Of a DNA stretch of 64,000 nucleotides, positions 1-11,794 are shown one piece after another. The position numbers and the translations under genes are program-made. The stretch covers positions 3,782,001 to 3,846,000 of the forward strand of contig NZ_CP011868.1 of assembly GCF_001294645.1 (NCBI RefSeq). The letters run 5' to 3'. Positions within the stretch are counted from its first letter, which is position 1. Each line of letters starts with the position of its first letter. The DNA comes from Pseudonocardia sp. HH130629-09. Lineage in GTDB: Bacteria; Actinomycetota; Actinomycetes; Mycobacteriales; Pseudonocardiaceae. The notes beneath the pieces were generated by a model that saw nothing but the letters and a program-made list of their open reading frames with translations, searched no databases and had not been told where the DNA came from.

Positions 1-175
1 CGAGCTTGACCTCACCGGCCTCGGCCAGCTCCTCCTCGATGATCTCGTTGCAGAGATCGATGCACTCGTCGCAGATGTAGACGCCGGGGCCGGCGATGAG
101 CTTCTTGACCTGCTTCTGGCTCTTCCCGCAGAACGAGCACTTGAGCAGGTCCCCGCCGTCGCCGATGCGTGCCAT
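1..175 (-). CDS. clpX: ATP-dependent Clp protease ATP-binding subunit ClpX (N-terminal part only)
   Basis: ClpX is the AAA+ unfoldase that feeds substrates to the ClpP barrel in the cytoplasm. Only the first 58 codons lie in the window; the 3' part runs off position 1. The visible part is the N-terminal zinc-binding dimerisation domain, with paired cysteines CSFC near residue 13 and CDEC near residue 35. The start [18 protein letters not shown] is typical for actinobacterial ClpX. It lies downstream of clpP1-clpP2 on the same strand, separated by about 170 bases and a strong palindrome, so it may have its own promoter as well as read-through. Identification is firm despite the truncation. Confidence 0.95.
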   Translation of the reverse strand, partial: MARIGDGGDLLKCSFCGKSQKQVKKLIAGPGVYICDECIDLCNEIIEEELAEAGEVKL

Positions 176-306
176 AGGTGTCGATCCCCAGTCCTGGTCC
201 GGCGTTCTCGCGTCGCGCCCGTCGCCCCGTGCCGGGTTGACGGTACCTGCCCGCGGCCCGCACGGGGACCGGAAGCGGTGTCCGGTTCCCCGGCGGGTCG
301 CCGGGC

Positions 307-340
307 GGTCACCGGCGGCCGGATCCGGCCGCCGGTGACC
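307..340. terminator. Perfect 34-base palindrome after clpP2
   Basis: Two 16-base arms are separated only by AT at the centre, so the whole 34 bases are a perfect palindrome (arm starts GGTCACCGGCGG). It sits seven bases beyond the clpP2 stop and 132 bases before clpX. It can act as a hairpin terminator or processing point for the clpP1-clpP2 transcript. There is no U-tract, as is usual in very GC-rich actinomycetes. Confidence 0.6.
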
Positions 341-346
341 CGGGTG

Positions 347-1042
347 TCACTTGCCGCCGGCGGTACCGGACAGCTTGCGGCTCTGCACGATCTCGTCGAC
401 CAGGCCGTAGTCCTTGGCCTCCTCGGCCGTGAGGATCTTGTCCCGGTCGATGTCCTCGCGCACCTGCTCCGCGGTCCGGTTGGAGTGCCGCGCGATGACC
501 TCCTCCATCCGCTTGCGGATGCGGGAGATCTCCGCCGCCTGGATCTCCAGGTCCGACACCTGGCCGTACACGCCCTGGGTGGCCGGCTGGTGGATCAGGA
601 TGCGGGCGTTCTCGACCGCCATGCGGCGGCCCGGGGTGCCGGCGCACAGCAGCACGGCCGCGGCCGATGCCGCCTGCCCGAGGCAGACGGTCTGGATGTC
701 GGGCCGGATGAACTGCATCGTGTCGTAGATCGCCATCAGCGACGTGAACGACCCGCCCGGCGAGTTGATGTACAGCGAGATCTCGCGGTCCGGGTCGAGC
801 GACTCGAGCACCAGCAGCTGGGCCATGGTGTCGTTCGCCGAGGTGTCGTTGATCTGCTCACCGAGGAAGATGATGCGCTCCTCGAAGAGCTTGTTGTACG
901 GGTTCGACTCCTTGACCCCGTAGCTGGTGCGCTCCACGTACGACGGGAGCACGTACCGGGAACGGGCCGGGTCCGGCGCCCAGCCGCCGGGGCCGCGCAG
1001 GTCGGTCATCGACTCCGGGTGGCGCGGGTCGAAGGTGCTCAC
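347..1042 (-). CDS. clpP2: ATP-dependent Clp protease proteolytic subunit ClpP2
   Basis: This is one of two ClpP serine-protease paralogues; in actinobacteria ClpP1 and ClpP2 form a mixed double-ring peptidase served by ClpX or ClpC. The 231-residue product carries the nucleophile context GQAASAAAVLL, the catalytic histidine context LIHQPATQG, and the acidic segment DIDRDKILTAEEAKDYG. The GTG start overlaps the clpP1 stop (GTGA), which shows tight translational coupling. An internal start at MTDLRGPGG would remove a short poorly conserved tail and cannot be excluded. The order clpP1-clpP2-clpX is standard for the phylum. Confidence 0.95.
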   Translation of the reverse strand: MSTFDPRHPESMTDLRGPGGWAPDPARSRYVLPSYVERTSYGVKESNPYNKLFEERIIFLGEQINDTSANDTMAQLLVLESLDPDREISLYINSPGGSFTSLMAIYDTMQFIRPDIQTVCLGQAASAAAVLLCAGTPGRRMAVENARILIHQPATQGVYGQVSDLEIQAAEISRIRKRMEEVIARHSNRTAEQVREDIDRDKILTAEEAKDYGLVDEIVQSRKLSGTAGGK

Positions 1043-1686
1043 TGGGCGCTCCCGTTCTGCTCGCCGATCCGGCCCGCGTGCGTGACGACGTGGTCGACGA
1101 AGCCGTAGTCCTTGGCCTCCTGCGCGGAGAACCAGCGGTCGCGGTCGGAGTCACGCTCGATGGTCTCGACCGACTGACCGGTGTGCTGGGCGATCAGCTC
1201 CGCCATCTCCCGCTTGGTGCGGCGGAACTGCTCCGCCTGGATGGTGATGTCGGCTTCCGTGCCGCCGACGCCGGCGGACGGCTGGTGCATCATGATCCGC
1301 GCGTGCGGCAGCGCCGAGCGCTTGCCCGGGGTGCCCGCCGACAGCAGGAACTGCCCCATCGACGCGGCCATGCCCATCGCCGTGGTCGCCACGTCGCACG
1401 GGACCAGGTTCATCGTGTCGAAGATGGCCATGCCGTCGGTGACCGAGCCACCGGGCGAGTTGATGTAGAGCTCGATGTCCTTGTCCGGGTCCTCGGCCGC
1501 GAGCAGCAGCATCTGCGCCGCGATGCGGTTCGAGATCTCCGCGTCCACCTGCTGACCGAGCACGATGATGCGCTGCTGGAGCAGGCGGTCGTACACGGAG
1601 TCGGACAGCGACATAGCGCTGATGCCGGACCGCATCTGCGGCCCGGTGCCGCGGCCCGCGGACGGGCCGGTGTCCTGCTGGCTCAC
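1039..1686 (-). CDS. clpP1: ATP-dependent Clp protease proteolytic subunit ClpP1
   Basis: First gene of the clpP1-clpP2 operon, coding for the partner ring of the ClpP1P2 peptidase. The catalytic serine lies in MGMAASMGQ (about residue 109), the histidine in MMHQPSAG (about 134), and the acidic segment is ERDSDRDRWFSAQEAKDYG. I place the start at the GTG giving VSQQDTGPS, because this matches the usual short N-terminus of the family; the open frame runs further upstream to 1806 but that part looks non-coding. An internal ATG at MRSGIS is a less likely alternative. A ClgR-type operator lies about 190 bases upstream, suggesting control by the clgR gene found at 36.6-37.0 kb. Confidence 0.93.
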   Translation of the reverse strand: MSQQDTGPSAGRGTGPQMRSGISAMSLSDSVYDRLLQQRIIVLGQQVDAEISNRIAAQMLLLAAEDPDKDIELYINSPGGSVTDGMAIFDTMNLVPCDVATTAMGMAASMGQFLLSAGTPGKRSALPHARIMMHQPSAGVGGTEADITIQAEQFRRTKREMAELIAQHTGQSVETIERDSDRDRWFSAQEAKDYGFVDHVVTHAGRIGEQNGSAQ

Positions 1687-1714
1687 TTCACCCTGCTTTC
1701 CGAAGTCGGGCCCG

Positions 1715-1740
1715 CTCCCGCGGCGCGGACGCCGCGGGAG
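1715..1740. terminator. Hairpin between tig and clpP1
   Basis: A 10-base perfect stem, CTCCCGCGGC with GCCGCGGGAG, closes a six-base loop. It lies 189 bases beyond the tig stop and only 29 bases before the clpP1 start. It could be a late tig terminator or a structure in the clpP1 leader; the sequence does not decide between these. Confidence 0.4.
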
Positions 1741-1834
1741 GGGTCCCGGAGTCTTCCTCTGGATCGCTCTCGGTTCTCCGGTGTCGGGTCTTGCGAACCC
1801 GTTCACGGTCCGGTGGGGACCGGTTCGGGGCCGA

Positions 1835-1864
1835 CCCTACGCGGAGCGGGGGCCCCGCGTAGGG
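1835..1864. terminator. Hairpin downstream of tig
   Basis: The arms CCCTACGCGG and CCGCGTAGGG form a perfect 10-base stem with a 10-base loop, 65 bases beyond the tig stop on the minus strand. It is the best candidate for the tig terminator. No U-tract is present. Confidence 0.45.
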
Positions 1865-1876
1865 AACGACGCCCGA

Positions 1877-1894
1877 TGTTCGCCGACAGCGCAC
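1877..1894. promoter_or_regulatory. ClgR box upstream of clpP1
   Basis: The 18 bases TGTTCGCCGACAGCGCAC have the ClgR core CGC-N5-GCG with flanking TGT and AC. The site shares 14 of 18 positions with the box found upstream of clgR at 37077-37094. It is 191 bases before the clpP1 start. ClgR activation of clpP operons is known in Streptomyces, Corynebacterium and Mycobacterium; its use here is inferred from the match. Confidence 0.6.
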
Positions 1895-1928
1895 GGCACG
1901 TCGTGCGAGGCCGGGTGACGACGGCCGG

Positions 1929-3419
1929 TCAGGCCTTCGCGTCGGCCTTGTCGGAGGCCTTGTCGGAGGCCTCGTCGCTGGTGGTCTCCGCGGTGGTGTC
2001 GGCGGTGTCGGCGGCCTCGTCGGCGGTGTCGGCAGCACCGTCCACATCGGCCGCGGGGATCTCCTCGACGGTGGTCTCGTCCTCGTCCGGCCCGAGCAGG
2101 TCGGACAGGTCGACGACCTCGCCACCCGGGAGGGTGACGGTCGCCGCGCGCACGGCGGTGATCAGCGCCTTGGAGCGGCGCACGTCCTGGTAGATCACGC
2201 CGAGCTGGCCGGCCTGCTGGATCTGCTGGACGAACTGCTGGACGAACTGCTCGGGGGCCATGCCGTACTGCTGGGCCTGGTACATGATCCGCTCGGTGAG
2301 CTCCTGGTCCCCGACAGAGATCTCCTCGCGGTCGGCCAGGGTGTCGAGCACGAGGCGGTAGCGGACGGCCTTCTCGGCCTCCTCGCGCGTCTCGGTGTCG
2401 AACTGCTCGCGGGTCTTGTCCTGCGAGGAGAGGAACTCGCCGAACTTGTCCTCGTCGTGGTCGAAGGCGTGCACCGCGTCGTGGGTGCGGGTCTCGACCT
2501 CGGCCGCGACGACCGACTCCGGCAGCGGCACCTCGGTGTCCTCGACGAGCTTGTCCAGGAGACGGTCGCGGGCCTGCGCGGCCTGCTCCATCCGCTTGGA
2601 CCGGCCCAGGCGCTCGCGCAGGTTCTCGGTCAGCTCGTCGAGGGTGTCGAACTCCGACGCCAGCTGGGCGAACTCGTCGTCGGCGTCGGGGAGGTTGCGC
2701 TCCTTGACGGTGGTCACCTTGACGGTGATGTCCGCGTCCTTGTCGGCGTGCTCGCCGGCGACCAGCTTCGAGGTGAAGGTCTTCTCCTCGCCGGCCGACA
2801 TGCCCTCGAGGGCCTCGTCGATGCCCTCGATGAGACCGCCCTGGCCGACCTCGTAGGAGAAGCCGGTGGTGGTGGCCTCCTCGATCGGCGTGCCGTCGAC
2901 GGCGGCGGAGAGGTCGATCTGGACGTAGTCGCCCTTCTGCGCCGGGCGGTCGACACCGGCCAGGGTGCCGAACCGGGCGCGCAGCTGGTCGAGCTGCTCG
3001 GTGACCTCGTCCTCGGTCACCTCGGTCTCGTCGACCTCGACGGTCAGGCCGTCCAGGTCGGGGAGGGTGATCTCGGGGCGGACGTCGACCTCGGCGGTGA
3101 ACGCGATGCGCTCGCCGTCGGCGATCTCGGTGACCTCGATGTCGGGCCGGCCGATCGGCTTGACGTCGTCGGACGTCACCACGGCCTCCTGGTACTTCAC
3201 CGGGATCGCGGCGTTCACGACCTCGTCCAGGACCGGGCCACGGCCGATCCGGGCCTCCAGGATGCGGGCCGGCGCCTTGCCCGGGCGGAAGCCGGGGATG
3301 CGGACCTGCTGGGCGATCTTCTTGTACGCGCGGTCGAAATCGGGCTTGAGCTCGTCGAACGGCACCTCGACGTTGATCCGGACGCGCGTCGGGCTGAGGT
3401 GCTCGACGGTGCTCTTCAC
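1929..3419 (-). CDS. tig: Trigger factor, ribosome-associated chaperone and prolyl isomerase
   Basis: Trigger factor binds the ribosome exit tunnel, shields nascent chains and carries a peptidyl-prolyl isomerase domain. The 496-residue protein starts with the ribosome-binding domain, whose signature GFRPGKAP is at about residues 43-50. The FKBP-type domain follows at about 160-245, then the helical C-terminal domain. The last 50 residues are a low-complexity acidic tail rich in Ala, Asp and Thr with repeated ADTADE and ASDK units, longer than in many bacteria. The ATG start is preceded by GGAACTCCTT on the forward strand, that is AAGGAG on the coding strand. It lies upstream of the clpP operon, as is usual. 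Confidence 0.97.
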   Translation of the reverse strand: MKSTVEHLSPTRVRINVEVPFDELKPDFDRAYKKIAQQVRIPGFRPGKAPARILEARIGRGPVLDEVVNAAIPVKYQEAVVTSDDVKPIGRPDIEVTEIADGERIAFTAEVDVRPEITLPDLDGLTVEVDETEVTEDEVTEQLDQLRARFGTLAGVDRPAQKGDYVQIDLSAAVDGTPIEEATTTGFSYEVGQGGLIEGIDEALEGMSAGEEKTFTSKLVAGEHADKDADITVKVTTVKERNLPDADDEFAQLASEFDTLDELTENLRERLGRSKRMEQAAQARDRLLDKLVEDTEVPLPESVVAAEVETRTHDAVHAFDHDEDKFGEFLSSQDKTREQFDTETREEAEKAVRYRLVLDTLADREEISVGDQELTERIMYQAQQYGMAPEQFVQQFVQQIQQAGQLGVIYQDVRRSKALITAVRAATVTLPGGEVVDLSDLLGPDEDETTVEEIPAADVDGAADTADEAADTADTTAETTSDEASDKASDKADAKA

Positions 3420-3632
3420 GGTGGAACTCCTTGGGGCGGTACGAGTGATGCATCGGGCCGCGGCTCGCGCGGCCCCCGGTCGGTGGCCCCGCCCGCCGGC
3501 GCCGGACGATCCCGGCTCTCGCGCCGGGCGTCCCGTGCCACCGGCCGCCGGGTGCGTGGGACGCGCCCGGTGACGGCGGGGCTCGCGCGAGTCTAGGCGA
3601 GCCCGGTCACCGTGCGACGGCCCGGGCGCGGG

Positions 3633-3950
3633 TCACGGTGCGGCGGGGCCCTCGACACCGCCGGCCGCACCGACGTCGGCGACGGTCACGTCCACGGCCA
3701 GGGTGTCGTCACCGAGGACGGCGCGGACCCGGTCGGCGACCTCGTCGGCGACCTCCGCGAAGGGCCTGCCCAGCCGGAGGAGGACGGCGATCTCGACCGG
3801 GTCGGCCAGCCGCACGCCCTGGATCCGGTGCCCGGGCAGGTACGACGCGATCGCGCCGAACGGGCCGCCGTCGAGGCGCAGCACCGAGGGGTGGGCCAGC
3901 ACGGCGTCCGCGACGGCCTGCGGGCCGGGTCCTGCGGCGGGGTCGGTCAC
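3633..3950 (-). CDS. Asp23/Gls24-like stress protein
   Basis: A 105-residue protein with a GTG start (VTDPAAGPG). The pattern, with HRIQGVRLADPVEIAVLLRL followed by an amphipathic helix (EVADEVADRVRAVL) and a final strand VDVTVADV, matches the small alpha/beta fold of Asp23/Gls24 proteins, which are linked to alkaline and envelope stress in Gram-positives. A second family member is at 5515-5877 and a third Asp23-like segment is in the anti-sigma protein at 4946-5518, so this gene belongs to the same functional locus although it is on the opposite strand. No signal peptide or membrane segment is seen. The family assignment rests on pattern recognition. Confidence 0.7.
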   Translation of the reverse strand: MTDPAAGPGPQAVADAVLAHPSVLRLDGGPFGAIASYLPGHRIQGVRLADPVEIAVLLRLGRPFAEVADEVADRVRAVLGDDTLAVDVTVADVGAAGGVEGPAAP

Positions 3951-3971
3951 GGGGCCGGACCTTAGCGACAG

Positions 3972-4014
3972 ACGACGGCGGCGGCACCCCGCTGTGGGGT
4001 GCCGCCGCCGTCGT
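3972..4014. terminator. Strong hairpin after csbD
   Basis: A perfect 19-base stem (arms 3972-3990 and 3996-4014, beginning ACGACGGCGGCGG) closes a GCTGT loop. It starts 11 bases beyond the csbD stop and ends before the next minus-strand gene at 3950, so it separates the two transcription units. Confidence 0.75.
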
Positions 4015-4024
4015 GGTGCGCGGG

Positions 4025-4198
4025 TCAGCTCTTGAAGGTGTCCTTGAGCTTCTCGCCGGCCTGCTTCAGGTTGCCGGTGGCCTGGTCGGCCTTGCCCTCG
4101 GCCTGCAGGTCCTTGTCGTCGGTCGCCTCGCCGGTGGCCTCCTTGGCCTTGCCACCCAGCTCCTCGGCCTTGTTGCTGATCTTGTCTCCGAGACCCAC
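4025..4198 (-). CDS. CsbD family stress protein
   Basis: A 57-residue, highly charged protein with the CsbD pattern: GLGDKISNKAEELGGKAKE, a central GEATDDKDLQAEGKADQATG, and a C-terminal KQAGEKLKDTFK. CsbD proteins are small, soluble, general-stress proteins controlled by sigmaB in Bacillus; the molecular role is unknown. The GTG start giving MGLGDK matches the usual family N-terminus; another GTG nine bases upstream is possible. A sigmaB/sigmaF-like promoter lies about 80 bases upstream, and a strong terminator follows. It is divergent from the ECF sigma gene at 4317. Confidence 0.88.
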   Translation of the reverse strand: MGLGDKISNKAEELGGKAKEATGEATDDKDLQAEGKADQATGNLKQAGEKLKDTFKS

Positions 4199-4275
4199 GG
4201 AACTCACCTGCTTCCCGGTCGCGTGTCCGGCGGGCGGGGGTGCCCACCGGTCGCTACCGTCCTCGACGAGTGGGG

Positions 4276-4301
4276 CTACCCCCACCTTCCACCGCTCAAA
4301 C
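4276..4301 (-). promoter_or_regulatory. SigmaB/sigmaF-type promoter for csbD
   Basis: Read on the minus strand, GTTT (4301-4298) is followed after 16 bases by GGGTAG (4281-4276). This fits the stress-sigma pattern GTTT-N15-17-GGGTA known for actinobacterial sigmaF/sigmaB promoters. Transcription would start near 4268, giving a leader of about 70 bases before csbD. The family's known sigmaB dependence supports the call; the site itself is inferred. Confidence 0.5.
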
Positions 4302-4316
4302 CCGACGGGGCCGTCC

Positions 4317-4955
4317 ATGGCGAACGCGCAGGTCAGCGGCCCACCGGCCGCCCGGCCCACGAGCCCGGACGTGCCGTCGGCACAGCCGGCACGGGTGCCG
4401 TCGCGGGCCGAGCTGGACGAGACCACGCTGGTCGTCCGGGCCCAGGACGGCGACGTCGGCGCGTTCGAGGAGCTGGCCCGCCGCCACCAGAACGCCCTGT
4501 TCCGGGTCGCGGTCCGGGTCCTCGGCGACGCCACCGACGCCGAGGACGCCCTGCAGGACGCGCTCATCGACGCCTGGCGGCGGATCGGCACCTTCCGCGG
4601 CGAGGCGGCCTTCTCCACCTGGATGTACCGGATCGTCACACACCGCTGCACCGCACTGGTCCGGCGGCGGCGACGGAGCGACCCGCTCCCGACCGACGAC
4701 GGTCCGGGCGCGCCGGCCGACGACCGCTCCCCCACTCCGGAGCGGGCCGCCGAGGTCGACGCGGAGATGGCGGCACTGTCGCGGGCGATCGCGTCGCTGC
4801 CGGAGGATCAGCGCACGGCGTGGGTGCTGAGGGAGCTGGAGGGGCTGGGCTACAGCGAGATCTCCCAGATCACGGGGGCGGGCGAGACCGCCGTCCGCGG
4901 CCGGATCCACCGGGCACGCGGAGGACTGGCGGAGAGGATGCGGGCATGGCGGTAG
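4317..4955 (+). CDS. ECF-type RNA polymerase sigma factor
   Basis: A 212-residue sigma-70 family factor of the extracytoplasmic-function type. Region 2 spans about residues 45-110, with AQDGDVGAFEELARRHQNAL, DAEDALQDALIDAWRR and FSTWMYRIVTHRCTALVRRR. Region 4 spans about 155-205, with LPEDQRTAWVLRELEGLGYS and a helix-turn-helix ending VRGRIHRARGGL. A Pro/Asp-rich linker joins them. The gene ends inside the next gene by 10 bases, so sigma and the zinc-type anti-sigma are co-translated, a usual arrangement for cognate pairs. The divergent csbD and neighbouring Asp23-like genes suggest an envelope or general-stress regulon. Confidence 0.93.
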   Translation: MANAQVSGPPAARPTSPDVPSAQPARVPSRAELDETTLVVRAQDGDVGAFEELARRHQNALFRVAVRVLGDATDAEDALQDALIDAWRRIGTFRGEAAFSTWMYRIVTHRCTALVRRRRRSDPLPTDDGPGAPADDRSPTPERAAEVDAEMAALSRAIASLPEDQRTAWVLRELEGLGYSEISQITGAGETAVRGRIHRARGGLAERMRAWR

Positions 4956-5518
4956 GGAGGACCGGGGCGGACCGGGGCGAGCCGCTGGCCTGCGGCCGGG
5001 ACGCCGCCGACGTCTGGGACCACGCGGAGGAGGGCGTGCTCGACGAGCACGAGCTGACCTGTCCGCACTGCGTGCGCGCACGCGCCGACCACGACCGGCT
5101 CGGCAGGCTCGTGGCGAGGATGGCGGCCGAGCCGCTCCGGCCGCCGCCGTCGGTGCTGGAACAGTTGATGGGCGCGGTCGTCGCGGACCTGCGCCCGCAC
5201 GAGCTGCTCACCCTCGGCCCGGACGCGTGGCTCGGCAGGCCGACCGCCGAGGCGGCGCTGCGCCACGTCGTGGACACGATGGACGGGCTGCGGGCCCGCC
5301 GCTGCCGGATCGAGCAGCTCCGCGACCCGGACGGTTCCGCGGACGGCCCGCCCGCGGTGTGGGTGCGGGTGACGGTCGTCGCGCGGTTCGGCGTCGACCT
5401 CTCGTCGGTCACCGCCCGCGTCCGGCAGATGATGATCTCGGCCGGGGACCGCACGCTCGGCGTGCCGATCGCCGGGGTGGACATCCTCGTCGAGGACCTG
5501 TGGGAGGAGCCGGCATGA
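4946..5518 (+). CDS. Zinc-type anti-sigma factor with a C-terminal Asp23-like domain
   Basis: A 190-residue protein. The N-terminus carries Cys16 and the motif HELTCPHC (His35-x3-Cys39-x2-Cys42), which is the HxxxCxxC signature of zinc-binding anti-sigma (ZAS) domains. The C-terminal half (VWVRVTVVARFGVDLSSVTA to GVDILVEDL) resembles the strand-helix-strand pattern of Asp23/Gls24 proteins. No transmembrane segment is visible, so it looks like a soluble regulator. It overlaps the sigma gene by 10 bases and the next Asp23-like gene by ATGA, giving a three-gene operon. The ZAS motif is seen directly; the Asp23-like half is an inference from pattern and context. Confidence 0.8.
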   Translation: MAVGRTGADRGEPLACGRDAADVWDHAEEGVLDEHELTCPHCVRARADHDRLGRLVARMAAEPLRPPPSVLEQLMGAVVADLRPHELLTLGPDAWLGRPTAEAALRHVVDTMDGLRARRCRIEQLRDPDGSADGPPAVWVRVTVVARFGVDLSSVTARVRQMMISAGDRTLGVPIAGVDILVEDLWEEPA

Positions 5519-5877
5519 GTGGGCCGACGACTGTGTCCGTCTCCGATCTGGCCGTCGCGCGGGTGGCGGCACGACGGGTCCGGCGGGTCCCGGGGGTCGT
5601 GGCGCTGATGGGCGACGTCGCGCACACCCTGCTGGGACTGGCCGCGGACTGGCTGCCCCGCGACCCGGTGCCCGAGGAGCTGCGGGTGCAGGGCCTGGTC
5701 GCGTCGGTGCACGGGCACGAGGCCGAGATCCGGGTGGCGGTGGGCGTGCGGTTCGGCACGAACTGCGCCGAGCTGGCCGAACGGGTGCGCCGGGAGGTGG
5801 CCGAGGAGGTCGCGACGGTGTGCGGCCTCGACGCCCGGGTGCGGGTCACCGTCGCCGACATCGCGCTGCCGGCCTGA
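5515..5877 (+). CDS. Asp23/Gls24 family envelope stress response protein
   Basis: A 120-residue protein with the Asp23/Gls24 pattern: a first helix VARVAARRVRRVPGVVALMG, then strands ELRVQGLVASVHGHEAEIRV and VAVGVRFGTN, a helix CAELAERVRREVAEEVATVC, and a last strand VRVTVADIAL. Family members form an envelope-associated stress network in Firmicutes; in actinobacteria the function is largely unstudied. It is the third gene of the sigma/anti-sigma operon (ATGA overlap with the upstream gene). There is no terminator of note before the converging FhuF-like gene. Confidence 0.85.
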   Translation: MSGPTTVSVSDLAVARVAARRVRRVPGVVALMGDVAHTLLGLAADWLPRDPVPEELRVQGLVASVHGHEAEIRVAVGVRFGTNCAELAERVRREVAEEVATVCGLDARVRVTVADIALPA

Positions 5878-5906
5878 CCCGCAGAGGTCCGGGGCGCCCG
5901 GCCCGG

Positions 5907-6725
5907 TCAGGCGCGGCCGGCGAGCACGCAGTCGCCGCAGGTCCCGCCGCCGGGGGCGCGGACGTAGAGGCAGCAGGAGCGGCGCCGGAACGCCCACTCG
6001 GTGTCCGGGTCGGTGTCGTCGAGACGGAGCAGGCGCCCGGTCGCCCCCGAGGGCAACGGTCCGCGCAGCACCGGGTGGTCGACGAGCGCGTCGAGCAGGG
6101 CCAGGTACCGACGCCGGTCCGGGCGCCGCACGGCCTCCATGACCCGCGCCGCCCCGCCGATCGCGGACACCACGTTGCCGCGCAGCACCCGCGGCGACAC
6201 CGCGGCGCGGACGGCGACGGCGGCGTAGAGCGGCTCCAGATGGGCGGCGGCGAGCTCCCGGGCGAGCAGGTCCGCGGCACCCACCGGGTCGACGGCGACG
6301 TCCGGGGTGGCGACGCCGGTGGTCCCGGCGGGCAGGGCGGCCGCCCACGGGTCGGCTGCGCCCGCGTCCCGGCGCAGCTCCCCGAGCGACGGGAGGACAC
6401 CGTGCAGGGCCACGGCCGCGAAGGGCATGGACACGATCCGCGCCGCGAGCCCCATCACCGCGACCGACGCCCCGACCCGCCGGTCCCCGCCGAGTGCGGT
6501 GGTGACCTCGTCGATCCGCCGGCCGAGCGGGTCCGGGCCGCCGGCCACGGGCGCGGCGTAGAGCGCGTCCCACCGGACGGTGCCGGACGCGGCGGGCGTC
6601 GCCACCGCGAACCAGGGACCGATCGTGGCGACATCGGCGAGCACCGCGGCGACCCGTTCGTCGGACACCCGGTCGGGTGAGGACGGCGGCGGCCCGGCGG
6701 CGGGAGTGTGCGGCGACGCGTTCAT
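5907..6725 (-). CDS. FhuF-like (2Fe-2S) ferric-siderophore reductase family protein
   Basis: A 272-residue protein whose C-terminus has the FhuF-type cluster motif CC-x10-C-x2-C (CCLYVRAPGGGTCGDC), which binds an unusual [2Fe-2S] centre used to reduce ferric siderophore iron in the cytoplasm. The rest is alpha-rich and fits the IucA/FhuF domain. The start at MNASPHTPA is preferred because GGGAGA lies upstream at good spacing; a longer frame reaches 6791. It stands alone, with no siderophore genes nearby and no clear IdeR-type operator in the upstream region. The substrate is therefore unknown. Confidence 0.82.
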   Translation of the reverse strand: MNASPHTPAAGPPPSSPDRVSDERVAAVLADVATIGPWFAVATPAASGTVRWDALYAAPVAGGPDPLGRRIDEVTTALGGDRRVGASVAVMGLAARIVSMPFAAVALHGVLPSLGELRRDAGAADPWAAALPAGTTGVATPDVAVDPVGAADLLARELAAAHLEPLYAAVAVRAAVSPRVLRGNVVSAIGGAARVMEAVRRPDRRRYLALLDALVDHPVLRGPLPSGATGRLLRLDDTDPDTEWAFRRRSCCLYVRAPGGGTCGDCVLAGRA

Positions 6726-7225
6726 CGCGCTCAGTCTCCCCGGCTCCCGGGAAGCGGTGCGTAACGACCCGCTCCCGCACGGCGATCCCATGCAGTAGAC
6801 GGCACTTCCCGACGGATGGTCACGCTCGGCTCACCGTCCGGACACGGGACGGCAACGTTGACCTGCTCGCATGGTCAGCGATCCACATCACGGGACAGGT
6901 GGGCCGCTCTCAGTAGCGCACCACGGTTGCGACGTGCGACTCTGTGCACTCGCCAGACCGGACTCGCCGGGGTGTGCGGTCGAACCGTGCCGCAGGAACG
7001 GCCGGGTACTGGAAGTCAGCGCCCGGCCGCTCGGCGTGCCCGGAGGAAGATTCCGTCCGCCGGTCACCCACCCGGCGGCACGGTGCACCTGAACGGCCCT
7101 CGTCGCACGTCCCACTCGGGCTGCGCGCTGTACTCTGAGAACCCTTTTCGGACCGCAGCGAGCTTGCCTGTCCTGGTCGTCCGATGCGGGTGGCTCCAGG
7201 TGCACCGAGACGACAGGAGGAGCAG
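6726..7225. other. 500-base gap upstream of gltB
   Basis: No convincing gene is found here on either strand; the short open frames lack the third-position G/C pattern of neighbouring genes. It must hold the divergent promoters of the FhuF-like gene and gltB. TACTCT near 7129 is a possible -10 element for gltB. CCGCCGG and CCGGCGG near 7060-7080 form a seven-base stem. AGGAGG at 7215-7220 is the gltB ribosome-binding site. Confidence 0.5.

Positions 7226-11786
<4,561 letters not shown>

Positions 11787-11794
<8 letters not shown>

Noticed and set aside
7184..7225. ATG at 7184 as the gltB start
   Set aside because: No ribosome site precedes it, while AGGAGG is five bases before the TTG at 7226, which gives a propeptide of normal length.
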